Shown one piece after another: positions 1 through 9,620 of a stretch of 64,000 nt of DNA. A model generated the notes under the pieces. That model was not told where the DNA came from and did no database searches. It worked only from the letters and a program-made list of their open reading frames with translations. The DNA is from Lachnospiraceae bacterium (GTDB lineage: Bacteria > Bacillota > Clostridia > Lachnospirales > Lachnospiraceae). The translations under genes and the position numbers were made by a program. The stretch is taken from NCBI GenBank assembly GCA_016282915.1, contig JAEELW010000085.1, positions 1 to 64,000 of the forward strand. Reading direction: 5' to 3'. Every line of letters begins with the position of its first letter. Positions within the stretch are counted from its first letter, which is position 1.

Positions 1-167
1 CCAGTCCTTTCAGGGACGGTTGCCAGAACCACCATTGTAAGACTTAATTCAACTTTTCGTAAGTGGAACTTAGGGGTATAGGCTGTAAGAGTAAGTTCTA
101 TTCAAAGGTAGGGAAAGTGGAATTTACATTTTCACTTCACAACGAATATTGTATACCATGCTTTTCC

Positions 168-196
168 TTGTACAGTAAGGGACGAGGTGGTATAAT
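168..196 (+). promoter_or_regulatory. sigma70-type promoter upstream of kinase cluster
   Basis: TTGTAC - 17 bp - TATAAT, followed about 90 bp later by the kinase ORF. Confidence 0.6.
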
Positions 197-285
197 AAAA
201 CGTCTGAAAAGACGAAGGGGACAAAGGCGGAGCGGCGAATGGAAAGCCCGGATCCGGACGGAGTAAGGGGAAAGGAAAGAGAAGG

Positions 286-1527
286 ATGCAGGAAGGACAG
301 CTGAAGCCGGGCGAGCTGTTTGAAGGAAAATACGAGATCATTCAGGTGATCGGCGCCGGAGGTATGGGCGCTGTATATATGGCCAGAGAAAGCGGCAGCG
401 GCCGGATCTGTGCCGTAAAGGAACAGATCCTGAAGGCATATGAGAGAGAGCGGATCCGCACCGAGATCAATATCCAGAGCAGACTGGATCATCCCGCACT
501 GCCGAAGCTCTATTCGGTGATCGAAAAAGAAGAACGTATCTACATCGTGATGGAATATATCCGCGGTGTCACACTGGCGGAGCTGATCGACAGGGAAAAA
601 AGTTTTCCTGAGGAAAGGGTACGGCGCTGGGCCCTGCAGCTCTGCGATATACTGCGTTATCTGCACAATCTTCCGCAGCCCGTAGTTTACCGGGATCTGA
701 AGCCGTCCAATATCATGATCGGTCCGCAGGACGAACTGCATCTGATCGATTTCGGTATCGCAATAGAATACAGGGACTGGAACAATCCCGATCGGGCGGT
801 GATGCTGACCCGTGGTTATGCTGCTCCGGAGCAGTATGACAGCCGTTATGCCTCGGATGCGAGGACGGATCTGTATTCTCTGGGGGTAACACTCCACTAT
901 CTGCTTACGGGGAAAAAACCGACGGAAGCCCCCTATGTGTTCCGGAGGATACGCAGCTATGATAAAAAGCTTTCCCGGGCCATGGAGGAGATCGTACGGT
1001 GCTGCCTGCAGCCCAGGCCGGACCAGCGCTTTGAAAGTGCAGACGCGCTGTATACCGCGCTTTCGGATATTGATGCAAGGGAGCGTTCCATACGCAGAAA
1101 ACGCCTGGCGATGGCACTGGCAGGAGTGCTTTCCCTGCTGATACTCATCATGGTCCTGACCCTACTTGGCATCTCCCTTAAGAAAAAGAGGGAAGAACGG
1201 ATCGAAGCGTATTATACACTCCTCGATGAAGCAGATGATGCGCTGCTGGGCGGAGATTTTGACAGAGCGGAGGGGCTGCTTCGGGAGGCTTCGGAGCTGG
1301 AGCCGGAGGCGGAGGATGCGGATATCCGCATGCTGGGCGTCTATTTCGGCGAAGGGCGTTATGATGAGGCTTTTGCCTATGTGAGCGATGAACTGCTGGA
1401 TCGTTACCCCGACCTGTACGGAAACCGTATGTTCCTGGAATATATGGTTAAACTCTATACGGCAGTCGGTGATACGGAAGAAGCGGATTATTATATGGAA
1501 AAGATCGAGAAACTGGGAGAAGAATGA
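286..1527 (+). CDS. Transmembrane Ser/Thr protein kinase (PknB-like) with C-terminal extracytoplasmic TPR-like region
   Basis: IGAGGMGAVYMA glycine loop, AVKEQ, VVYRDLKPSNIM, LIDFGIA, YAAPEQY, RTDLYSLG; TM LAMALAGVLSLLILIMVLTLLG; helical-repeat tail. Confidence 0.93.
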   Translation: MQEGQLKPGELFEGKYEIIQVIGAGGMGAVYMARESGSGRICAVKEQILKAYERERIRTEINIQSRLDHPALPKLYSVIEKEERIYIVMEYIRGVTLAELIDREKSFPEERVRRWALQLCDILRYLHNLPQPVVYRDLKPSNIMIGPQDELHLIDFGIAIEYRDWNNPDRAVMLTRGYAAPEQYDSRYASDARTDLYSLGVTLHYLLTGKKPTEAPYVFRRIRSYDKKLSRAMEEIVRCCLQPRPDQRFESADALYTALSDIDARERSIRRKRLAMALAGVLSLLILIMVLTLLGISLKKKREERIEAYYTLLDEADDALLGGDFDRAEGLLREASELEPEAEDADIRMLGVYFGEGRYDEAFAYVSDELLDRYPDLYGNRMFLEYMVKLYTAVGDTEEADYYMEKIEKLGEE

Positions 1528-1528
1528 G

Positions 1529-2905
1529 ATGAAAAAAACCAATCTGATCTCGCTGATCATTTTGATCCTGGCCCTGGGTGCGGCGGTGGCCGGTCTGTCT
1601 CTGGCAGCCGGAGGAGGAAGTGCTGCCGGGCGGGCGGAAATGAGTGCGGAGGATCATCTTGCAAGGGCAAAGCTTTACGTGGATCAGGAGGCATACGGAA
1701 AGGCGGTCGTGAGTTTCCGTAAATCCCTGGATCTGGGCGGAGAAGCTGAGACCTGCCTGCGCGGTCTGGCCGAATGTTATGAAAAGATGGATTATCATGA
1801 CGATGCGGCAGATGCCTACCGCGAAATGGAGGATAAAGGCCTTGCCGGGGAAGAGGATATACTGGAACACGCATCGATCCTTTTGAGTGAGAAAAAACTC
1901 GAGGATGCAAAAGAGCTGATCGCAAAGCATCAGGATGCAAAAGATCCGGAATTTGGCCGGCTTTATGATCAGATGTCCACAGAAGCACCGCGTTTTAAAC
2001 GTCAGGGCGGAACCATACAGGAATATTGTATCCTGTATGCGGAAGAATTACCGGAAGGATACAGCCTTTATTATACGGTAAACGGAAAAGAGCCGGACCG
2101 GAATGCGCTGCTTTATACGGAGAAAGGGATCGTGCTTTCCTATCCGGATACGGTGATACGCGCAAAAACCTACAGCAGTCTGGGATATGAAAGCGAGGTC
2201 GCTGAGCTGCATTTTATGGTCGATGTGCCTGTAGAAGAGGTGGATCCTCAAAAGAAGATCAGTCTTGTCCGTCGTATTGCTTCGAATGCATTGAAGAAAA
2301 ACTACGATGATATAGTGTACAATTACGAACTTGCACAGCTCCGTAAACTCTATATCATCGGGGATTATATAGTGAACACGGAACCGGGCAGCTACGTATT
2401 CCATAAAGGTGCATACGCTTACAATTCAAATGACAGTGATAATACATACCGTGGAAAAGTGGATCTCTCCGTGCTGCGTTATATGCCTTACCTGCAGACC
2501 CTGGCAGTCTGCAATTGTGAGATCGGGGATCTGACGCCCGTATCGGAGCTGAAGGAGCTCAGGGAACTGTCATTGCTCAATGACGGACTGGAAGATATTT
2601 CGGCCCTTTCGAATCTGACAGGACTGAGAAAGCTGGCACTGGGCTGGAACGAGCTGACGGACGTGAGCAGTCTGTCCCGTCTTACGGAGCTGGAAAGCCT
2701 GGGGTTGTGGAATAACAGACTGGAGGATCTGTCCCCGCTCCGGGGAATGTCAAAGCTGTCCTGTCTGGATGTTGCCGGGAACAATGTGAGAGATATTTCC
2801 GTGGTAAGGGAAATGCCGCTGCTGTTCGAGTTATGGATAAACGGAAATCCCATCACGGACAGAAGCGTTGTTGATGAACATCCGATGATACAGCTGATCA
2901 GGTAA
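1529..2905 (+). CDS. Membrane-anchored TPR + CHB_HEX_C-like + leucine-rich repeat protein
   Basis: ORF track extends 5' to 1388, but ATG at 1529 starts a hydrophobic anchor (MKKTNLISLIILILALGAAVAG). YTVNGKEPD...TVIRAKTYS resembles CHB_HEX_C; LRR pattern LTxVSSLSRLTELESLGLWNN. Confidence 0.8.
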   Translation: MKKTNLISLIILILALGAAVAGLSLAAGGGSAAGRAEMSAEDHLARAKLYVDQEAYGKAVVSFRKSLDLGGEAETCLRGLAECYEKMDYHDDAADAYREMEDKGLAGEEDILEHASILLSEKKLEDAKELIAKHQDAKDPEFGRLYDQMSTEAPRFKRQGGTIQEYCILYAEELPEGYSLYYTVNGKEPDRNALLYTEKGIVLSYPDTVIRAKTYSSLGYESEVAELHFMVDVPVEEVDPQKKISLVRRIASNALKKNYDDIVYNYELAQLRKLYIIGDYIVNTEPGSYVFHKGAYAYNSNDSDNTYRGKVDLSVLRYMPYLQTLAVCNCEIGDLTPVSELKELRELSLLNDGLEDISALSNLTGLRKLALGWNELTDVSSLSRLTELESLGLWNNRLEDLSPLRGMSKLSCLDVAGNNVRDISVVREMPLLFELWINGNPITDRSVVDEHPMIQLIR

Positions 2906-2919
2906 GGAGGCGCGGATAA

Positions 2920-5082
2920 ATGCTGAACACACAGAATATCATCCTGATCGTGCTGGCAGCGGAAGGTCTGCTGTTGCTGATACTCACACTTTTCGGAAAG
3001 ATGACACGGAAGCTCTTTCTGATGAGTGCGTTTATTACGCTTGCTGCCTGTGCGGTAAATATCTGGCTGGGAAGGACGGAGGAGAAAACAGCAGTAGAGG
3101 TGCAGCAAAAGGAATACGTTTATATGGCTGCCCGTCTGACGGAACAGGAGCATTACGAGCAGGCGCTGACGGCACTGGAGCAGGTGACCGACAGCGAGAA
3201 TGAAGAGTATGGTGTCGTGCTGCTGAGGGCTCTCGATTATGAGATGGAGCAGGAATACCGGACGGCGATACGCCTTCTGAAGGATTCGAAGGAGGAGGAT
3301 GCGCTGGCGCTGTCCGCAGCGGCAAAAGAGGAAAAACCTGCCGGTGAGGAACTGCGTGGAAGTATCGTTTCCGCGACACTGGACAGCCTGGCCTATTCAA
3401 AGGATGAGCAGGAAGAACTGGATGCCAGGATGAAGCTGCGCTATCTCGCCCGTTATATGAGCGATACGGAAAAGGCTGAGGCGCAGGAGAAAAACGATGA
3501 TGATTATGCCTCCATGCGAACAGCGGTGGAGGATGCCCGTTTTGAGGATGCCTATGAACTCGCAAAAAAAAGGGCAGAGACAGGGAGCATCCGGGATGCA
3601 TATCTTGTTTCGGAGATGTACCTGCAGAATTATGACCGTCATGTGCAGGACCGCGGGGATGCCGAATATGTACTTCTGAACGAAAACTTCAATAACAGCC
3701 TGATCAGTCTGAACCGCGAGGCGGTGAAGCTGGCCGATGCAAAAAAGCCGGCGGACGGAAGCGATGCGGACGAGGAGACGGTGGCCGACATGGAGAAGAA
3801 ATATTCCATGGCAATGGCGGATTATTCGATCGCATCCGAAGAGATCGATGTGGAAGAAGCGAAGCGAGTTCTGCGTTATCTGGATTCGGTTCAGCCGGAG
3901 GATATTGAAAATGATATCGCCGCGCAGTTTTACCGTGCGCAGCTTTTATACATCTGCGGGGATACCGCAGCGGCAGAGGAGGCACTGGATCACATCTTTC
4001 GTAAGGAAGAGATCGACAGGCAGCAGTGGCTCGGAAATGACTGCCGCATGCTTTCCGATGCCTGCCTGGATATCCTGGCGGGAGCGGGACGCGGCGGTTT
4101 TGACCGGATCTTCTCGCATCTGACGGCTGCATACGGACAGGGCATCCTTTCAAGGAACGATCAGAATTTCAGCGCGTTCTGCGAAGATTATCTGACCCGT
4201 CTGTATAAAGGCCTTATGATACAGAAGGTTGATACCTCCGCATTTCCCGAGATCTCTGTCGAACTGTCGGTTACCGAGGGAGATCTGAAGCTGAATGCGG
4301 ACGTGCTGCAGTTAACGGATACGGATGAAGAGATCCGGGAGTTTGATATCTGGGAAGAAGAGGTGAGCAGGCTGTCGGTCTGCTATGTGCTGGATATCAG
4401 CGGGAGCATGGAAGGGGATTATATCGCCGATTCGAAAAGGGCGATCAGGGAGAGCGTGTCCGGTATGGAAGAGGGCACGGAGATGGGGCTGGTGCTCTTT
4501 GATAATGAGGCTTATGTGACCTGCCCTATGACAATGTCGAAGTATTCCGTGATCACGGCTGTGGAAAGCGCCCAGGCGGCTGGCGGTACAAATATCGCGG
4601 CGGGACTGGAAGCCGGCTGTGAGCAGCTCCTGCATGTGAGCGGAAAGAAAGTGATCATCCTGCTTTCGGACGGATATGACGGAGGAAGTGTAGGCGATGA
4701 ACTGATGACCCGGCTTGTAAAAAACGATATCCGTGTGTACACCATCGGGCTGGAAGGCTGTGATGAGGCTTACCTGAGAAGGATCGCGGAAGGCTGCTCC
4801 GGCAGATTCATCAAGGCGGCGGACAGCAGGGATCTGGGGAGTATCTATGAGGATATCCAGGGTTATATCGAAAAGGTTTATCATCTCCGTTATAAGGTCA
4901 GTACCGAAAAGGATCTTGACCGCTGGCTTCTTGTATCGCTGAAGGACAGTCTGGTCAGAGCACGGCGGGAATATGATACGGTGCAGGAGGAACAGGACTG
5001 GACGGATACGGATGATGATTGGAAGAAGGAAAGGCAGAGTTCGGATTATTTCAGGGAGAATGGCGGAGAGGCGGAAAGATAA
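2920..5082 (+). CDS. Membrane protein with helical repeats and von Willebrand factor A domain
   Basis: Two N-terminal TM segments; MIDAS elements YVLDISGSMEGD, GGTNIAAGL, VIILLSDGYDGG. Confidence 0.88.
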   Translation: MLNTQNIILIVLAAEGLLLLILTLFGKMTRKLFLMSAFITLAACAVNIWLGRTEEKTAVEVQQKEYVYMAARLTEQEHYEQALTALEQVTDSENEEYGVVLLRALDYEMEQEYRTAIRLLKDSKEEDALALSAAAKEEKPAGEELRGSIVSATLDSLAYSKDEQEELDARMKLRYLARYMSDTEKAEAQEKNDDDYASMRTAVEDARFEDAYELAKKRAETGSIRDAYLVSEMYLQNYDRHVQDRGDAEYVLLNENFNNSLISLNREAVKLADAKKPADGSDADEETVADMEKKYSMAMADYSIASEEIDVEEAKRVLRYLDSVQPEDIENDIAAQFYRAQLLYICGDTAAAEEALDHIFRKEEIDRQQWLGNDCRMLSDACLDILAGAGRGGFDRIFSHLTAAYGQGILSRNDQNFSAFCEDYLTRLYKGLMIQKVDTSAFPEISVELSVTEGDLKLNADVLQLTDTDEEIREFDIWEEEVSRLSVCYVLDISGSMEGDYIADSKRAIRESVSGMEEGTEMGLVLFDNEAYVTCPMTMSKYSVITAVESAQAAGGTNIAAGLEAGCEQLLHVSGKKVIILLSDGYDGGSVGDELMTRLVKNDIRVYTIGLEGCDEAYLRRIAEGCSGRFIKAADSRDLGSIYEDIQGYIEKVYHLRYKVSTEKDLDRWLLVSLKDSLVRARREYDTVQEEQDWTDTDDDWKKERQSSDYFRENGGEAER

Positions 5083-6485
5083 TGAATAAGATACTGCGCT
5101 TGTTTTCTACATTACTGCTCCTGTTCGGGATCGCTGCAATCACCTATTATGTGCTGTTTTGCGGAGAGACCACCGGGGTAGAGCTGCTGTCACAGCCCAG
5201 TTATTATGTGCGGCAGAGTCTGTGGTTCATCTTTTTAACCGGGGCGGCCGTTACGGGACTGTCGGTGCTGGCCAATTTCTTCTCCTGGAACCGTAAAGGG
5301 GAAAAGAAGGAAGAAGAGCTGAAAAACGCAGGCTTCGTGGAGCACGAGGAGATCGAAGCCTGGCTGGGCGAAACAGTTTCCCCTGACGGAAAAGGGAAAA
5401 CGACGGATCCGGAGGAAACCCGTTCCGGAGATACGGAAAAGATCGAAGCTGCGGACAGTACGGAGCGGCTGAACGGGCAAGCGGAGCAGTCCGCAGATGA
5501 GACGGAGCGTCTTACGGCGGGGGAAGGGGAAACGGAGATCCTTCCGAGAGAGGAGAAAGAAGGGGAAACGGAGATCCTCCCGAGAGAGGAGAAAGAAGAG
5601 GAAACGGAGATCCTTCCGAAAGAGGAGAAAGAAGGGGAAACGGAGATCCTCCCGAGAGAGGAGAAAGAAGAGGAAACGGAGATCCTTCCGAGAGAGGAAG
5701 AAGCAGTGGTATGGGACGAGGCGCCGGAGGAAGAAGAGCCTTTCGAACTGCTGCCGGAATTCAGGAGGCAGAAGAAAGCGGAAGAGGAAAGCGGGCGCCC
5801 CGAGACTGAGGAAGAGGAGATCCCGGAAGAAGCCGGCAGCCTCCCGGAAGAAGAAAAAGAAGAAGAAACGGAGATCCTTCCGAAAGAGGAAAAAGAAGAG
5901 GAAACGGAGATCCTTCCGAAAGAGGAAAAAGAAGAAACGGAGATCCTCTTGAAAGAGAAAGAAGCAGTGGTATGGGACGAGGCGCCGGAGGAAGAAGAGC
6001 CTTTCGAACTGCTGCCGGAATTCAGGAAGCAGAAGAAAGCGGAAGAGGAAAGCGGGCGCCCCGAGACTGAGGAAGAGGAGATCCCGGAAGAAGCCGGCAG
6101 CCTCCCGGAAGAGGAAAAAGAAGAAACGGAGATCCTTCCAAAAGAAGAGAAAGAAGAGGAAACGGAGATCCTTCCGAAAGAGGAAAAAGAAGCAGAAACG
6201 GAGTTCTTCCCGGAAGAAGGGGATCCGGAGCTGCGGACGGTATTTCTTGGAAAGAATGAGGCGCCGGAGAGGGTAGACCAGAGAACGGCACAGCAGCGCA
6301 TGGATACGCTGCCTGACGGGCGTCCGCGCTGGGCGGAAGACGGAACCGAGATCCTTTACGCGGAATATCCGAGGGATGAGGCGGCCGCAAGCCGCCCCCG
6401 CTACTGGACGGAAGACGGAACCGAGATCCTGAATTATGACCGGATGGGAGCCCCTGCGGCTTCGGAGAGAGGAGGCACAGTATGA
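5082..6485 (+). CDS. Two-TM protein with long Glu-rich repetitive tail carrying TEIL motifs
   Basis: ATG at 5082 overlaps preceding stop (TAATG); two TMs, then many ETEILP[R/K]EEKE repeats and two DGTEIL motifs. Confidence 0.8.
   Translation: MNKILRLFSTLLLLFGIAAITYYVLFCGETTGVELLSQPSYYVRQSLWFIFLTGAAVTGLSVLANFFSWNRKGEKKEEELKNAGFVEHEEIEAWLGETVSPDGKGKTTDPEETRSGDTEKIEAADSTERLNGQAEQSADETERLTAGEGETEILPREEKEGETEILPREEKEEETEILPKEEKEGETEILPREEKEEETEILPREEEAVVWDEAPEEEEPFELLPEFRRQKKAEEESGRPETEEEEIPEEAGSLPEEEKEEETEILPKEEKEEETEILPKEEKEETEILLKEKEAVVWDEAPEEEEPFELLPEFRKQKKAEEESGRPETEEEEIPEEAGSLPEEEKEETEILPKEEKEEETEILPKEEKEAETEFFPEEGDPELRTVFLGKNEAPERVDQRTAQQRMDTLPDGRPRWAEDGTEILYAEYPRDEAAASRPRYWTEDGTEILNYDRMGAPAASERGGTV
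5521..6216 (+). repeat. In-frame 36-bp-class tandem repeats (12-aa ETEILPREEKEG-like unit)
   Basis: Repeated gagatccttccgagagaggagaaagaaggggaaacg units read directly. Confidence 0.9.
5700..6113 (+). repeat. Near-identical direct duplication of a ~153-bp segment (5700-5852 and 5961-6113)
   Basis: Both copies read gaagcagtggtatgggacgaggcgccggaggaagaagagcctttcgaactgctgccggaattcagg/a...; they encode EAVVWDEAPEEEEPFELLPEFRRQKK. Confidence 0.9.
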
Positions 6486-8017
6486 AGAAAAGGACGTGGA
6501 TCTGTGCATTCATTCTGACTCTGATGTCTGCCGGCTGTGCGCTGCAGGAGGACAGACCCGAACCCAAAAGCTACCCGGATACCGGTAAAGAGCGGAATGA
6601 GGCGGAGGATTCTTTTCAGACGGAGGATTACAGGAAGAGTCTGGAGCAGTATCTTGCGGCAATGGAAGCGAATCCCCAGGATACAGAGGCTTTTCTCGGA
6701 GTGATCCGCTGCCAGATCGAGCTGGAGAACTATGACATCGCGGTAACGGATATACGTGAGCTTATCAGTCGTGAGCCCGCGATGAAGGATGCCTATGAGC
6801 TGTATCTGGAAGTGGGAGAAAAGACGGAAGCGATCTCCTATAAGCAGGATGCCGTGGAACTGGCGGACCGGAACCATGTGAGCAGCATCATGGAAAAGGT
6901 TCCGGAAGCTCCTGTGGCGGATTTCGGATCTGGAGTATATGAGGATAAGCTTACCGTAACGCTTACCGCGGCTCAGGAGGATGCGACGATCTATTATTCC
7001 TACAGAAATGAGGAATACGGGATCAACACCGGCTGGAGGGAATACCGGGAAGGGATCCTGATCATGGGCGGTGAGGGCAGCATCGAGAGTTATCTGGTGC
7101 TCGACGGTATGCCCAGTCTGAAGATCAGCAATACCTACGAGGTAAATTACGGGGGCACGGAAGTACAGTTTAAGGATAAGGCAATGGAGCTTCTGATCCG
7201 GCAGGTTCTTGATATACATGACAGACCGCTGCTGGATACGGACTGTTACGGGATCACCTCTCTTGATACCTATCGGCTGAACGGGCTGCCCGGATACGAC
7301 GAAATGCCGCAGATCCACAGCCTGGCGGATCTGGATAAGATGCCGCTCCTGGATTATCTTTATCTGGATGATCAGCATGAGATCAGTGATTATTCCGCGA
7401 TCGCCGGCTGCAGCTGCCTCAGGTCTTTTTACACATACAGGACGGGGATCAGTGATATTTCTTTTCTGGAGGGGCTGGGTGAGCTGAGTACCGTTTATTT
7501 TCAATATGAAGAAGAACTGAAGAACATATCTCCGCTGAAGAAACATCATAAGCTGAGAACACTGGGGCTGAGAGAATGCGGCGCGGGCAGCGTGGATGAG
7601 ATACTAAAGGGAAATCCGGAGCTTACTTCCGTTTATATCAGTACCTCGCAGTTAAACGACCAGAAGCTCTTAACAGAGCTGCCGGATCTCAGGTACCTTG
7701 AAATGCAAGGACTTACGGGACTGGATCTGAAAGTGATCGCTTCACTGAAAGAGCTGACCAGTCTACAGATCAGCGCCGACTGGGATACGGACAGTCGGGA
7801 AAAGAATGCGCTTGATGATCTTTCTTTTCTTGATGATATGAAAGAGCTGACGCAGCTGGATCTGGATCTTGTGCAGGATCCGGAGCAGCTGAAGCATATA
7901 TACGGTTTGAGCAAGCTGAAATACCTCTATCTGTATAGCTGTGAAGCCACAGAGGACAGTGATGCGATGGATGCGCTGAAAAATGAACTGCCTTCCACGT
8001 GTAAACTGAATTACTGA
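6482..8017 (+). CDS. Lipoprotein with TPR-like, CHB_HEX_C-like and leucine-rich repeat regions
   Basis: Lipobox MSAGCALQ; TVTLTAAQEDATIYYSYRNEEY; repeated LxxLxxLxxL pattern. Confidence 0.78.
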   Translation: MKKRTWICAFILTLMSAGCALQEDRPEPKSYPDTGKERNEAEDSFQTEDYRKSLEQYLAAMEANPQDTEAFLGVIRCQIELENYDIAVTDIRELISREPAMKDAYELYLEVGEKTEAISYKQDAVELADRNHVSSIMEKVPEAPVADFGSGVYEDKLTVTLTAAQEDATIYYSYRNEEYGINTGWREYREGILIMGGEGSIESYLVLDGMPSLKISNTYEVNYGGTEVQFKDKAMELLIRQVLDIHDRPLLDTDCYGITSLDTYRLNGLPGYDEMPQIHSLADLDKMPLLDYLYLDDQHEISDYSAIAGCSCLRSFYTYRTGISDISFLEGLGELSTVYFQYEEELKNISPLKKHHKLRTLGLRECGAGSVDEILKGNPELTSVYISTSQLNDQKLLTELPDLRYLEMQGLTGLDLKVIASLKELTSLQISADWDTDSREKNALDDLSFLDDMKELTQLDLDLVQDPEQLKHIYGLSKLKYLYLYSCEATEDSDAMDALKNELPSTCKLNY

Positions 8018-8104
8018 CGGCCGCAGAGCTGCTGTTCAGACCCGGACCGCGCAGCTGCTGCATGGCTGCGGGCCGATACGGCATCATGTCCGCAGAAAAG
8101 CCAT

Positions 8105-8133
8105 TTGACCATAAGTAGACAAGATATTATAAT
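8105..8133 (+). promoter_or_regulatory. sigma70-type promoter for pgi
   Basis: TTGACC - 17 bp - TATAAT upstream of an AAAGGAGAAGG ribosome-binding site. Confidence 0.75.
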
Positions 8134-8195
8134 AGTATCCGTGAAAAGCCGGTATTGTAAAAGCTTATTATATAATAATATAAAGGAGAAGGATT

Positions 8196-9545
8196 ATGGC
8201 ACAGCTGAGATTTGACTACGGAAAGGCCGGCAGCTTTGTGGCTGCACATGAGATGGAACTGATGAAGAAGCAGGCGGAGGACGCGAAGGAGCTGCTGGTG
8301 AGCAGAAAAGGCGCCGGGAACGATTTCCTGGGCTGGATCGACCTGCCCGTGGACTACGATAAGGAAGAGTTTGCGCGGATCAAAAAGGCGGCAGAAAAGA
8401 TCAAGTCCGATTCCGAAGTGCTGGTGGTGATCGGTATCGGCGGCAGCTACCTGGGAGCAAGGGCGGCGATCGAATTCCTGCGTCACAGCTTTTATAATAT
8501 CCTGCCGAAGGAGCAGCGCGGAACGCCCGAGATCTATTTTTGCGGCAATTCCATCAGCTCTACCTATCTGAGCCATCTGGTGCAGATCATCGGGGACAGG
8601 GATTTCTCCATCAACATGATATCCAAGAGTGGCACCACAACGGAGCCGGCTATCGCCTTCCGTATCCTGAAAAAGAAACTGGAAGACAAATACGGCAAGG
8701 AAGAAGCCGCAAAGCGCATTTACGCCACAACCGATAAGGCAAGGGGATCTCTCAAGAATCTGGCAAACGAGGAAGGCTACGAGAGCTTTGTGGTGCCCGA
8801 TGATGTAGGAGGACGTTTCTCGGTACTCACGGCTGTGGGACTTCTGCCCATAGCGGTATCCGGTGCGGATATCGATAAACTGATGGAAGGTGCGGCAAGC
8901 GCGAGAGAACGTGCCCTGAATAACGCCTTTGAAGAAAACGATGCCCTGCAGTATGCGGCGATCCGTAATATCCTGCTCCGCAAGGGCAAGCAGATCGAGA
9001 TCCTGGCAAACTATGAGCCGGCCGTACATTTCGTTTCGGAGTGGTGGAAGCAGCTTTACGGCGAGAGCGAAGGCAAGGACCAGCGCGGTATCTTCCCGGC
9101 AAGCGTGGATCTGACGACAGATCTGCATTCCATGGGTCAGTTCATCCAGGACGGCTCCAGAAACCTGTTTGAGACCGTGATCGAGATCGAGCAGTCCCGC
9201 GAGACCCTGACGATCGGTGAAGAGAGCGTGGACCTGGACGGCCTGAACTATCTGGCCGGCAAGACCGTGGATTTTGTAAATAAGAGCGCGATGAACGGAA
9301 CGATCCTTGCACACAGCGACGGTCAGGTTCCCAACCTGATGATCCATGTGCCCGAGGTGAGCGAGTTCTGTCTGGGAGAGCTCTTCTACTTCTTTGAATT
9401 CGCCTGCGGCGTGAGCGGTTATATCCTGGGCGTAAATCCTTTCAACCAGCCCGGTGTGGAAAGCTATAAGAAGAACATGTTTGCGCTTCTGGGCAAGCCC
9501 GGCTACGAGGAGCAGAGAGAAGCGCTTTTGAAGAGGCTTCAGTAA
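8196..9545 (+). CDS. pgi: Glucose-6-phosphate isomerase
   Basis: [70 protein letters not shown]. Confidence 0.97.
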   Translation: MAQLRFDYGKAGSFVAAHEMELMKKQAEDAKELLVSRKGAGNDFLGWIDLPVDYDKEEFARIKKAAEKIKSDSEVLVVIGIGGSYLGARAAIEFLRHSFYNILPKEQRGTPEIYFCGNSISSTYLSHLVQIIGDRDFSINMISKSGTTTEPAIAFRILKKKLEDKYGKEEAAKRIYATTDKARGSLKNLANEEGYESFVVPDDVGGRFSVLTAVGLLPIAVSGADIDKLMEGAASARERALNNAFEENDALQYAAIRNILLRKGKQIEILANYEPAVHFVSEWWKQLYGESEGKDQRGIFPASVDLTTDLHSMGQFIQDGSRNLFETVIEIEQSRETLTIGEESVDLDGLNYLAGKTVDFVNKSAMNGTILAHSDGQVPNLMIHVPEVSEFCLGELFYFFEFACGVSGYILGVNPFNQPGVESYKKNMFALLGKPGYEEQREALLKRLQ

Positions 9546-9620
9546 AATGCTGCATCGCCGTCCTGTTCCGCCGGGGCAGGACGGTGTGGAGGCACAGTAA
9601 TCGGATCGGAGGCGGTAAGA

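Noticed and set aside
63-266. 67-aa ORF at window start
   Set aside because: Overlaps the promoter region of kinase 1 and has no recognisable features or RBS
5204-6509. Long antisense ORFs (365 and 424 aa, Ser/Phe-rich) opposite the acidic repeat protein
   Set aside because: They mirror the repetitive, stop-poor antisense of the GAG/GAA-rich array; the sense frame has start, RBS context, TMs and operon continuity
9552-9585. Rho-independent terminator after pgi (CCGTCCTG...CAGGACGG)
   Set aside because: Hairpin is present but no following T-tract, so terminator function is not supported
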